Below, piece after piece: positions 25,807 to 34,417 of a stretch of 64,000 nucleotides of DNA (position 1 is the stretch's first letter; every line of letters begins with the position of its first letter). The notes beneath the pieces were generated by a model that was not told the DNA's origin, made no database searches, and saw only the letters and a list, made by a program, of their open reading frames with translations. The stretch is from Pedobacter zeaxanthinifaciens (GTDB taxonomy: Bacteria; Bacteroidota; Bacteroidia; Sphingobacteriales; Sphingobacteriaceae), in NCBI RefSeq assembly GCF_003313335.1, contig NZ_QMHP01000003.1, positions 62,001 to 126,000 of the forward strand, written 5' to 3'. The translations under genes and the position numbers were made by a program.

Positions 25807-28800
25807 TTGAATACCTACAGCAAAAACAAATACAGCATCTTAATTTGCGGCATCTTGCTCGCATTGCTTTATGGATGCTCCTCTCAAAAAGACACCGTTG
25901 CCAATAGGAAGCTCCAAAATCTATCGGCAAGATATAACCTTATTTACAACTCTAATGTTTTAATGGATGAATATTTAGAGGGAATCAATCAAAGTAACAA
26001 AGAAAATTTTGACAGCTTTTTACCGCTTTACTACGCACCACCGTTAGCAGAAGCGGCTACTGCTGGCACCAAAGTGAAGCAGCTGGATGAAATAGACCAG
26101 AAAGCCCGCACCATTATTGCTGAAAAAAACTTCAGTAATTACATTGATGATGCGTACATCCTTTTAGGAAAAACCAATTTTTATCAGGGCAAATATTATA
26201 ATGCCAATGCCTATTTTGATTATGTAGCTAATGCTTACAAAAAAAACCACAAGGTATATTTAAATGCATTGAACTGGAAAGCTAGAACGCTTTTGGAATT
26301 GGAGGATCTTAATGGTGCCGAAAAGGTAATTGACACGGTTAAAATTGAGCTTGATTCGGTAAAAAGAGGAAAGGCAGAAGCTTTAGCGACTATTGCACAA
26401 ATTAACATGATCAAAGGCAATGAACTACAAGCTATTGATTATTTGGAAAAGGCCTTGAAAGCTGGCTCAACCAATCTTAATAAAATCCACTGGACATATA
26501 CATTGGCGCAGCTTTACGAAAACCAAAAACAGTTCGATAAAAGTTTAGCGAGTTACAGAAAAGTAGAGAAAAGTAATGCCGCTTTTGACATGTATTTTAA
26601 TGCAAAATTAAGCCGTATTAGGATTAATGAACAACTAGCTGGCAAAAATTTTGACAGGAATGCGGCCTTATTAAGAATGCTGAAAGATGATAAAAATGCT
26701 GATTTTAAGGATCAGATTTATTTCGAAATTGCGGAAGACTATTATGCCGACAATAACTTTGGTAAGGCCGAAGAGTACTACAATTTATCTGTACGCAATA
26801 GCACTAGCAACAATGTGCAAAAAGCAATGTCGTATTTAAAAATAGCCGATTTAAACTTTAAGCATTACAATGATTACGTTGCCGCAAAGCAGTATTACGA
26901 TAGCACAGCTTTAACGCTTCCAAAAACGCATCCACTTTATACATCCATTGCCAATAAGGCCGAAAATTTGGCCTATTTACAACAACGTTACGAAACTATT
27001 TCCCTACAGGACACTTTACAGCGTATTGCTTCTTTACCAGATGCTCAACGTCCTTCGGCTTTAAGCAATTATTTCGCATCGTTAGAACAACCTAAAATAG
27101 TTGCCGGTAATGGCACTTCGGGTGGCGGTCAACAGGGCGGCAAAGCTAATGGCTCTTCATTTTCGTCGGGCAACAGTTCTTTTTATTTCGCAAATGCCAA
27201 TGCCATTAGTAGAGGCTTTAACGAGTTTAAAAAGCGTTGGGGCAACAGAAAATTAGAACCTAACTGGCGACAAAGCAACAAGTCAAGTCAGGAGCAAACC
27301 TTGACAGCGGTAGCGGTTAACGACGGCATTGGGGCTTTACCTACAAGTCCTGATAACGCGGCAGCGCAATCCAATGCCGGAGCAAACAAAGCAACATTAT
27401 ATCTGGACTCTATCCCGCTCACTCCGGTCCAATTGGAGGCATCCAATCAAAAGTTAATTAATGCTTATTTAGAAATGGGCAGTTTCTATCAGCAAGTGCT
27501 GAACGATAAGCCAGAGGCTATTAAAACTTATCAAACTTTGTTAAAGAGATTTCCGAACAATGCAAAACTTGATATGATTTATTACAGCTTGTACCTAGCT
27601 AACCAAGGCATTGACAACGGGAAAGTGACTGAGTATAAAAATTTGGTATTGAGCAAATATCCCAATTCCGTTTATGCAAAAATAATACTAGACCCTAATT
27701 TTTCCGCTAAACAAAATCAGCTAGAAGCTACCTTAAATAGAACGTACGAAACGCTATTTACCAAACTCCAAAGCAAAGAATTTGGCGATGTAATTACAGG
27801 GGTAAATGCAATTAACCAGCGTTTTCCAGGCAATGCAATGGAAGCGCAATATGCCTATTTAAAGTCCATCGCTATAGGCCGAACTGAAAATGTAGATCAA
27901 TTATTGGCCGCATTTAATGAAATAGCCGAAAAGTACAAGGCAGACAAATTGATAAAGCCATTGGTTGATCAGCATATTGTTTACGTAAATGCGCATTTAC
28001 CAGAGTTTAAAAAGCGAAAAATTGCTTTGCCAAGTTACGACCCTAATGAGTTACCATTTGCGGAAAACAAAACTGGCATCAGACTAAATGAGCCAATTAT
28101 AGCCAATGTGCTTGATCCATCTGGTAACAAAAAAATTTACGTAGCTCCTCCAGTTGAAAAACCTATTGAAAAGCCTGTTGAGAAACCTCAGGTAAAAGAA
28201 CCGGTGATAGCCAAAGCAGCACCTAAACCAGAACCAAAGGAATCAGTAAAAGAGGTAAAAAAAGAACCTGTTGTAGCGCCTATTGAGAAGAAAAAAGATA
28301 CTGTAGTGGCGAAGTTGCCTGAAGTTAAAAAAGATAGCGCAATTATTGCTTCTGTACCGAAAAAGGATAGCGTAATTATTGCTGCAGCACCAAAAAAAGA
28401 CAGTGTTGCTACAGCCACTATCAAACCGGAACCGGTGAAGGAAACATTGTTTAATCCGGCTTCTTCAAGCACCTACTACCTAGTGGTTGCAGTTAATACC
28501 AACACCTTAAATGTAAGTAGCTCTCGTTTTGGCATTGGCCAGTTTAATCGCGGAAACTACGCCGGTAATAATTTACGCCACCAATTGAGGGAGCTTGACC
28601 AAGATCAGTTGATTATTGTGGGCGACTTTAACAGCGTAACTAACGTACAAGCATATTATCAGAACATAAAACCACAATTAGGCAGAATTATGAAAGTACC
28701 TGCCGCTAATTATACTACCTTTGCTATTAGTAAGGAAAACCTAGAAAAAATCACCAACCGTGACACTTTAGAAAGGTACATCAGATACATCAGCAACAAT

Positions 28801-28809
28801 GAATTATAG
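25807..28809 (+). CDS. porW: Type IX secretion/gliding lipoprotein PorW (SprE)
   Basis: 1000 aa. PorW/SprE is a periplasmic-side lipoprotein needed for type IX secretion and gliding. Seen: lipobox LYGC (Cys24), TPR-like repeats from about residue 110 to 400 and again 555-720, a Gly/Ser-rich loop near 438-455, a Lys/Glu/Pro/Val-rich linker (about 790-880) and a compact C-terminal domain (about 890-1000). The start is TTG at 25807: a stop (TAA) is at 25798 in frame and the next ATG comes after the lipobox, so only TTG keeps the signal peptide. It overlaps the penicillin-binding protein gene by 11 bp. Confidence 0.88.
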   Translation: MNTYSKNKYSILICGILLALLYGCSSQKDTVANRKLQNLSARYNLIYNSNVLMDEYLEGINQSNKENFDSFLPLYYAPPLAEAATAGTKVKQLDEIDQKARTIIAEKNFSNYIDDAYILLGKTNFYQGKYYNANAYFDYVANAYKKNHKVYLNALNWKARTLLELEDLNGAEKVIDTVKIELDSVKRGKAEALATIAQINMIKGNELQAIDYLEKALKAGSTNLNKIHWTYTLAQLYENQKQFDKSLASYRKVEKSNAAFDMYFNAKLSRIRINEQLAGKNFDRNAALLRMLKDDKNADFKDQIYFEIAEDYYADNNFGKAEEYYNLSVRNSTSNNVQKAMSYLKIADLNFKHYNDYVAAKQYYDSTALTLPKTHPLYTSIANKAENLAYLQQRYETISLQDTLQRIASLPDAQRPSALSNYFASLEQPKIVAGNGTSGGGQQGGKANGSSFSSGNSSFYFANANAISRGFNEFKKRWGNRKLEPNWRQSNKSSQEQTLTAVAVNDGIGALPTSPDNAAAQSNAGANKATLYLDSIPLTPVQLEASNQKLINAYLEMGSFYQQVLNDKPEAIKTYQTLLKRFPNNAKLDMIYYSLYLANQGIDNGKVTEYKNLVLSKYPNSVYAKIILDPNFSAKQNQLEATLNRTYETLFTKLQSKEFGDVITGVNAINQRFPGNAMEAQYAYLKSIAIGRTENVDQLLAAFNEIAEKYKADKLIKPLVDQHIVYVNAHLPEFKKRKIALPSYDPNELPFAENKTGIRLNEPIIANVLDPSGNKKIYVAPPVEKPIEKPVEKPQVKEPVIAKAAPKPEPKESVKEVKKEPVVAPIEKKKDTVVAKLPEVKKDSAIIASVPKKDSVIIAAAPKKDSVATATIKPEPVKETLFNPASSSTYYLVVAVNTNTLNVSSSRFGIGQFNRGNYAGNNLRHQLRELDQDQLIIVGDFNSVTNVQAYYQNIKPQLGRIMKVPAANYTTFAISKENLEKITNRDTLERYIRYISNNEL

Positions 28810-31045
28810 TAACAATAGAAGAAGCAGCACTTTAACACCAGAATTAATAAAGAAATACAATTGGCGAATTTGGAAAGCACTAATTTTTGGTGTGTTAGCA
28901 TTTGCCATCTTTATTTTAATGATAGGCTTGGGCGTTTTTGGAGATATCCCTTCTTTTAGGGCTATTGAACACCCCAAAAGCAACGAAGCTACAGAGGTAA
29001 TTTCTGAAGATGGAAAAGTATTAGGTACTTATTTTGTGAAAAACAGATCGAACGTTAATTACAGCGAGATTTCTCCCAACGTAATTAATGCGCTTATCGC
29101 AACGGAGGATATCCGTTTTCGCTCTCACTCGGGAATTGATTTTAAACGTACATTCACCATTTTCCTTTATGCTTTAACAGGTAAAAAGCAAGGTGGTAGT
29201 ACCATCACCCAACAGTTAGCGCTAAATCTTTTCTCTGAAGAAGGGCGAGCAAAAAATTTCTCAAAACGTATCATCCAAAAATTCCAAGAATGGATTATTG
29301 CCATTAAACTGGAACGCAATTATACCAAAGAGGAAATCATCACCATGTATTTAAACACGGTTGATTTCGGAAATAATGCTTACGGCATCAAATCTGCGGC
29401 AAGGGTATATTTTAATACCACTCCTGATAAATTAACGATTCCGCAGGCTGCTGTTTTGATTGGATTGCAAAAGGGCATTACCCGTTACTCCCCTACTAAA
29501 AATCCAGAAAGATCTTTGGAACGTAGAAACACTGTTATGGCACTCATGGTTAAGGAGGGTTATATCAGTCAGGATGAATTTGCAGGCGAAAAAGAAAAGC
29601 CTTTGAACCTACATTTTAATGCTGCAAGTAACAACGATGGAATTGCACCATATTTTAGATCAGTGCTAAAAAGTGAAATCAAGAAAATTCTTGAAGAAAG
29701 GTCCATTAACAAAGCTGATGGTACGCCGTACGATTTGGATAGAGATGGGCTTAAGGTATACACTACTATCAACTACGATATGCAAGTGTATGCAGAAGAG
29801 GCACAGAAAGAATACATGAAAACGCTGCAAGATCAGTTTAGCAAGAGTTGGAAAGGGAGAAATCCTTTTAGAGGAATGGAAAAATTGATTGATCAGGGCA
29901 TAAAAAGATCTGACAGGTACAAGGCATTGAAATTGGAAGATAAATCGGATGATGAAATTAACGCAGATTTCAATACGCCAACCAAATTAACCATATTCAC
30001 TTGGAAGGGTAATATCGATACGGTAATGAAACCCATCGACTCGGTAAAATACTACAAGTTATTGCTTCGTAATGCCATGATGGCCATGGATCCAAAAACA
30101 GGGGATATCAAAGCTTGGGTGGGTGGTATTAATTTCGAGCACTTTAAATACGACCAAGTAAAAGTGGGTACCCGTCAAGTAGGTTCAACGGCTAAGCCAT
30201 TTACCTATGCTGTTGCTATTGAAAATGGCTATTCGCCTTGCTTAACGGTACCTAATGAGCCTGTAACCATCGAAGGCTATGGCAAACCTTATACTCCTGG
30301 AAACTCTGGCACGCCACTTCCGGGATCAATCACCTTACAGAAAGCATTAGCCTATTCGCAAAACTATATCGCAGCCTACCTCATGAAACAAGTTGGCCCT
30401 ACTGCAGTAGTTAATGAAATCAAAAAAATGGGAATTACCAGCGATGTACCTGCTGTGCCATCCATTTGCCTAGGTACTTTCGATGCTTCTATTTATGATA
30501 TGGTTGGTGCTTATGGTGTATTCGCTAATAAAGGTGTTTGGACACAACCTAACTTCATTACCAAAATTGAAGATAAAAATGGTGTTGTACTTTACGAAAG
30601 CAAGCCAATTATCAAAGTTGCCATGAATGAAGAAGTGGCTTACGTGATGACCCGTATGCTACGTGGCGTGGTAACAGGTGGTACAGGCTCTAGATTAAGC
30701 TACAAGTATAAAGTTAACGCTCCAATTGGTGGTAAAACTGGTACTACCCAAAATAACTCTGATGGTTGGTTTATGGCCATTACACCTGATTTGGTAGCCG
30801 GAGTATGGACAGGTTGCGAAGACCGAGCTTTCCATTTTACCAGCACAAGTTATGGCGAGGGAGCTAACTCTGCCCTGCCAATTTACGCAGGCTTTATGAG
30901 GCGTGTATATGGTAACCCTAATTTAAAAGTGGGTAAAAATGACTTTGCACCACCAACAAGCGGGGTGAGCATTGTTTACGATTGTAATCAATACCAGCAA
31001 CAAGAGCAAACTCCTACTGAATTAGACAAAAAACTAGGTTTCTAG
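28799..31045 (+). CDS. Class A penicillin-binding protein (PBP1A-like transglycosylase/transpeptidase)
   Basis: 748 aa. One N-terminal membrane helix (about 25-48), a GT51 transglycosylase with IATEDIRFRSHSGID (catalytic Glu), GGSTITQQLALNLF and the NTVDFGNNAYGI motif, then a transpeptidase with STAKPF (acylated Ser), SQNYIAAY (SxN) and KTGTTQNNSDGW (KTG). It polymerises and cross-links peptidoglycan. The initiation region overlaps the porW stop, so the two proteins are translationally coupled. A good terminator follows. Confidence 0.95.
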   Translation: MNYSNNRRSSTLTPELIKKYNWRIWKALIFGVLAFAIFILMIGLGVFGDIPSFRAIEHPKSNEATEVISEDGKVLGTYFVKNRSNVNYSEISPNVINALIATEDIRFRSHSGIDFKRTFTIFLYALTGKKQGGSTITQQLALNLFSEEGRAKNFSKRIIQKFQEWIIAIKLERNYTKEEIITMYLNTVDFGNNAYGIKSAARVYFNTTPDKLTIPQAAVLIGLQKGITRYSPTKNPERSLERRNTVMALMVKEGYISQDEFAGEKEKPLNLHFNAASNNDGIAPYFRSVLKSEIKKILEERSINKADGTPYDLDRDGLKVYTTINYDMQVYAEEAQKEYMKTLQDQFSKSWKGRNPFRGMEKLIDQGIKRSDRYKALKLEDKSDDEINADFNTPTKLTIFTWKGNIDTVMKPIDSVKYYKLLLRNAMMAMDPKTGDIKAWVGGINFEHFKYDQVKVGTRQVGSTAKPFTYAVAIENGYSPCLTVPNEPVTIEGYGKPYTPGNSGTPLPGSITLQKALAYSQNYIAAYLMKQVGPTAVVNEIKKMGITSDVPAVPSICLGTFDASIYDMVGAYGVFANKGVWTQPNFITKIEDKNGVVLYESKPIIKVAMNEEVAYVMTRMLRGVVTGGTGSRLSYKYKVNAPIGGKTGTTQNNSDGWFMAITPDLVAGVWTGCEDRAFHFTSTSYGEGANSALPIYAGFMRRVYGNPNLKVGKNDFAPPTSGVSIVYDCNQYQQQEQTPTELDKKLGF

Positions 31046-31057
31046 TAAATAAATATC

Positions 31058-31105
31058 CAATAAGACCTCGTAGGCTTCATAAACCTGCGGGGTCTTATTT
31101 TTTTA
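31058..31105 (+). terminator. Rho-independent terminator after the PBP gene
   Basis: AATAAGACCTCGTAGG pairs with CCTGCGGGGTCTTATT (two wobble/mismatch positions), followed by a run of T. Confidence 0.85.
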
Positions 31106-31169
31106 TACGCAACCAATTCATTTCCTCGTCTGATAGCTGAGAATGAAAATTTAAATCGTTTTTTTAGTT

Positions 31170-31177
31170 TAAATTTG
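31170..31177 (+). promoter_or_regulatory. -7 element TAAATTTG of uvrC
   Basis: Exact TAnnTTTG, 8 nt before the uvrC ATG at 31186. A nearly leaderless transcript is predicted. Confidence 0.5.
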
Positions 31178-31185
31178 TAACCGTA

Positions 31186-32994
31186 ATGAGCAGTTTCGAT
31201 TATAAAAAAGCAATAAAGGATATCCCACACAAACCCGGAGTTTATCAATATTTTGATGCTGATGATCAGTTGATTTATATCGGAAAAGCAAAGGATTTAC
31301 GGAACAGGGTAAGCTCCTATTTTGTACAGGATAAACAGCTCAACGGAAAAACCAGGGTATTGGTTTCCAAAATTAGGCGTATACACTTTACCATTGTTGA
31401 TACTGAAATAGATGCTTGGTTGTTGGAAAATAGCTTAATTAAAAAGCACCAGCCTCGCTACAATATCATGCTAAAGGATGACAAAACCTATCCTTGGATT
31501 GTGATAAAAAAAGAACCCTTTCCCCGTGTTTTCTCCACCCGTAAAATGATTAAAGATGGCTCTATCTACCTTGGCCCTTATGCCTCTGTAGGAATGATGC
31601 ATACCATCTTAGGCTTAATTAAAGAAACTTATACCTTAAGAACTTGCAACTTACCCCTAACAGAAGAAAATATCAATGCAGGCAAATTTAAGGTTTGTTT
31701 GGAATACCAAATTGGTAACTGTAAGGGGCCTTGTCAAAATTACCAAAGCAAAGCCGATTACGAGCAAAACATAGCCGAAATAAAGGACATATTGAATGGG
31801 AAAATTAGCACTGTAATTAAGGATGTTAAGCAGGTGGTAAAAAATGCAGTAGAGAATCTGAACTTTGAACTAGCTCATAGCTATCAGCAGAAGCTCAATG
31901 TGTTGGAAAAATACCAAAGTAAATCCACCGTGGTAAGCAGCGCTATTACAAATGTAGATGTGGTAAGCATTGCCAGCGATGAACGTTACGCTTTTGTGAA
32001 CTACCTGAAAGTAATGAATGGTAGCATTATACAAACCCAAACTATCGAAATTAAGAAACGTTTGGACGAAAGCGATGAAGAACTGCTATCTATTGCTATT
32101 GCTGAATTCAGAACTAAATTCAAGAGTACATCGAGAGAAATCATTGTACCTTTTGAAATACCTTTAGATGATCAGAACATAAAACTCACCGTCCCTAAAC
32201 TTGGTGAAAAGAAAAACTTATTGGAACTTTCGGAAAAAAACGTGCTGTTCTTCAAAAAGGAGAAGCTTAACCAATACGAAAAGTTAAATCCAGAACTACG
32301 TACTGAACGTCTCCTTACGCAAATGAAAAATGATTTGCGGCTAACACAGCTGCCGCATCATATTGAGTGTTTTGACAACTCTAACTTTCAAGGCAAATAT
32401 CCTGTTTCGGCTATTGTGGTATTTAAAGATGCCAAACCTAGTAAAAAAGATTATCGGCACTTCAACGTGAAAACAGTAGAAGGCCCTAATGATTTTGCTA
32501 CCATGCAAGAGGCTGTTTACAGGCGCTACAAACGCATGTTAGAAGAAAATCAACCCTTACCTCAATTGATCATCATTGATGGTGGTAAAGGACAGCTTTC
32601 GTCTGCCGTGAGTAGTTTAAAGAAATTGGGCATCGATAGAAAAGTAACCGTCATCGGCATTGCCAAAAGGTTAGAGGAGCTTTTTTACCCTGGTGATAGC
32701 TTACCGATGTATCTTGACAAAAAATCAGAGACACTGAAAATCATTCAGCAATTACGTGATGAAGCGCACCGATTTGGCATTACCTTTCACCGCAAAAAAC
32801 GCGACCAAGGAACTTTAAAAACTGAATTGGAAGAGATAGAAGGTATTGGCAAAAACACTGCCGACAAGTTACTTAAGCAGTTTAAATCCGTGAAGAAAAT
32901 CAAGGAAGCAAGCGCAGAAGATTTAGCTAGCGTACTCAATAAAAAGCAAGTAATTACACTGCTGAATTATTTTAATAATACGGAAGAAGTTTAA
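31186..32994 (+). CDS. uvrC: UvrABC system protein C
   Basis: 602 aa. Dual-incision nuclease of nucleotide excision repair. GIY-YIG domain at the N-terminus (GVYQYFDADDQLIYIGKAKDLR, with YIGKAK), the Cys-bearing linker (CLEYQIGNCKGPC), a UVR motif (about 220-245), an RNase H-like endonuclease (HIECFDNSNFQGKYPV with the catalytic Asp; IIIDGGKGQLSSA) and a C-terminal helix-hairpin-helix (IEGIGKNTADKLLKQF). All parts present and in the usual order. It is a single-gene unit. Confidence 0.97.
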   Translation: MSSFDYKKAIKDIPHKPGVYQYFDADDQLIYIGKAKDLRNRVSSYFVQDKQLNGKTRVLVSKIRRIHFTIVDTEIDAWLLENSLIKKHQPRYNIMLKDDKTYPWIVIKKEPFPRVFSTRKMIKDGSIYLGPYASVGMMHTILGLIKETYTLRTCNLPLTEENINAGKFKVCLEYQIGNCKGPCQNYQSKADYEQNIAEIKDILNGKISTVIKDVKQVVKNAVENLNFELAHSYQQKLNVLEKYQSKSTVVSSAITNVDVVSIASDERYAFVNYLKVMNGSIIQTQTIEIKKRLDESDEELLSIAIAEFRTKFKSTSREIIVPFEIPLDDQNIKLTVPKLGEKKNLLELSEKNVLFFKKEKLNQYEKLNPELRTERLLTQMKNDLRLTQLPHHIECFDNSNFQGKYPVSAIVVFKDAKPSKKDYRHFNVKTVEGPNDFATMQEAVYRRYKRMLEENQPLPQLIIIDGGKGQLSSAVSSLKKLGIDRKVTVIGIAKRLEELFYPGDSLPMYLDKKSETLKIIQQLRDEAHRFGITFHRKKRDQGTLKTELEEIEGIGKNTADKLLKQFKSVKKIKEASAEDLASVLNKKQVITLLNYFNNTEEV

Positions 32995-33013
32995 AAGCGA
33001 TTGAAAAAGTAGT

Positions 33014-33095
33014 CTGGCAAGGCATGAAGCGATCGTACAACCTTGAAGGTCTAGCAACATTATGCTTTAGGATTGCTTCGTTCCTCGCAATGAAG
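33014..33095. repeat. REP-like inverted pair (copy 2)
   Basis: The left arm is ctggcaaggcatgaagcgat (from 33014); the right arm begins GGATTGCTTCGTTCCTCGCA at 33070. It has the same layout and spacing as the copy at 19442-19536. Confidence 0.6.
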
Positions 33096-33109
33096 ATCTC
33101 AATAAAATG

Positions 33110-33146
33110 AAAAAAGAGCAAACCTTATCGATTTGCTCTTTTTATT
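33110..33146. terminator. Bidirectional terminator between uvrC and gldN
   Basis: AAAAAGAGCAAA/TTTGCTCTTTTT, 12-bp stem with a 9-nt loop and T-runs on both strands, between convergent uvrC and gldN. Confidence 0.85.
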
Positions 33147-33163
33147 ATTTCGTTCGATGGCGC

Positions 33164-34102
33164 TTAGTACTCCCAAAGTCCTTGCTCCATATCTGCCATT
33201 TTTTTCTTGATACGCTCGCTCTCTAACAAACGCTGACGAGGATCACTGATTAGATCTTTTACTTTGTAGTCGCCCGCATTAGTTTCTTTCACAATATTAC
33301 TTGAAAACAAACGGTGGATAAAGAAATCATCCATGCTTAATGGTGAAGAATCATTTAAAGAACTAAACAATCTTTTGGTTGCCAAAATGTCTCTAGCCTC
33401 TTCATAAGCAATCCAAAATACTGGTTGCCACTCCTTGGTTTGGTCATTTAGCTTTAATGGAGCTATAGCAATGATACGAGGTTCAAAAACGCCTCTTTTA
33501 CCATCAAACACCCAGTCTTCCTTAATTCTGAATTTTAAAAATAAAGCCGGGTTAAATTCGCCAGCAACTTGCGTTACTGTACCGGTTTTATTATTAGTTA
33601 CGTTTACGGTACCATTAGCCAATCTAATTGCTTCAGTGGTATCTAAAGGAAAATCAAAGTTATCTACATCATCCAAAGTTGTTGGATTTTTAGGATTGTA
33701 GGCTGTTAATTCTTCATTTTTAATGTGATTTAACAACACTTCAATTAATCTCGCCTTCGGATAATTAAGTACACCGTTAATGGTATCACGCAAATCGATA
33801 TCTCTCCAAACACGCTTTGTATAAACTACATCTTCATCTTTAATGACAGGTAAAAAAGCCTTTTCCGAAGCTGTATCTCTCAGTTCACGTTCAATAGCAT
33901 AACCGTCCTTTGGTTTCACTTTAGGCGCTTTTTTAGGCTTCTCTACCGCTGCTGTTGGCGGAGCAGTTTGTACAGGAGCTGCTGTTGTAACCGGTGTGGA
34001 TACTGCAGGCTTCTTAGTTTGAGTAGTGGTTTTTTTCTTCTGAGCAAAACCAACAACCGCTAAGGCCATTAAAAAAAACAGTGATAACGTAATCTTTTTC
34101 AT
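33164..34102 (-). CDS. gldN: Type IX secretion ring protein GldN/PorN
   Basis: 312 aa with start at 34102 (MKKITLSLFFLMALAVVGFAQ, a full signal peptide); an in-frame ATG at 34123 adds seven residues and is possible. GldN forms, with the lipoprotein GldK, the periplasmic ring attached to the outer membrane in the T9SS. After a Lys/Thr/Pro/Ala-rich linker (about 20-70), the core is the GldN domain (ELRDTASEKAFLPVIKD, VWRDIDLRDTINGVLNYP, DWVFDGKRGVFEPRIIAIAP). Intact. Last gene of the gldKLMN operon; a hairpin lies in the spacer from gldM. Confidence 0.93.
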   Translation of the reverse strand: MKKITLSLFFLMALAVVGFAQKKKTTTQTKKPAVSTPVTTAAPVQTAPPTAAVEKPKKAPKVKPKDGYAIERELRDTASEKAFLPVIKDEDVVYTKRVWRDIDLRDTINGVLNYPKARLIEVLLNHIKNEELTAYNPKNPTTLDDVDNFDFPLDTTEAIRLANGTVNVTNNKTGTVTQVAGEFNPALFLKFRIKEDWVFDGKRGVFEPRIIAIAPLKLNDQTKEWQPVFWIAYEEARDILATKRLFSSLNDSSPLSMDDFFIHRLFSSNIVKETNAGDYKVKDLISDPRQRLLESERIKKKMADMEQGLWEY

Positions 34103-34128
34103 CTGTATCATTTTTGTTTTCACTTGAT

Positions 34129-34165
34129 GAACCGATTTAAATTGTACAACAAATTAAATCGGTTC
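34129..34165 (-). other. Perfect 12-bp hairpin in the gldM-gldN spacer
   Basis: GAACCGATTTAA (34129-34140) and TTAAATCGGTTC (34154-34165) with a 13-nt loop. No T-run follows on the minus strand, so it is not an ordinary terminator. Confidence 0.65.
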
Positions 34166-34174
34166 TATCTAAAT

Positions 34175-34417
34175 TTATTTTACTGTAAATACCAATGCAG
34201 GTAATACTTTTTGTCTTCCATCAGGACCTTGAGAAACAATTTGATCAAAAATAACCCTAGTACCTGGAGAAACCGCATTAATTGCACTTCTCACCGCACC
34301 AGTAAAGTTACCGCCCTGTCCTGAAATGGTAATCGCATCTGAACGTGGTTTAATAACTGTTAGCTCAAATCTCACTATCTTAAACTTCACATCAAATGGG
34401 AAGTCGTCCAAATCAGC
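34175..34417 (-). pseudogene. gldM: C-terminal (D4) domain of gldM after the in-frame TAG
   Basis: 80 codons directly after the TAG at 34418-34420, in the same frame as gldM: ADLDDFPFDVKFKIVRFELT through ISGQGGNFTGAVRSAI and SPGTRVIFDQIVSQGPDGRQ to the end. This is the conserved final domain of GldM/PorM. A TTG at 34411 would permit initiation, but no start signals are seen and the fragment alone has no signal peptide. It is best read as the separated end of one gene: nonsense mutation, sequencing error, or readthrough. No frameshift is involved. Confidence 0.85.

Noticed and set aside
28188-28472. Minus-strand ORF of 94 aa
   Set aside because: It is the complement of the Lys/Glu/Pro-rich linker of porW; composition bias explains the open frame.
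34175-34411. A separate 78-aa gene starting with TTG at 34411
   Set aside because: It is in the same frame as gldM, directly follows its TAG and encodes the conserved GldM C-terminus, so it is a part of gldM rather than an independent gene.
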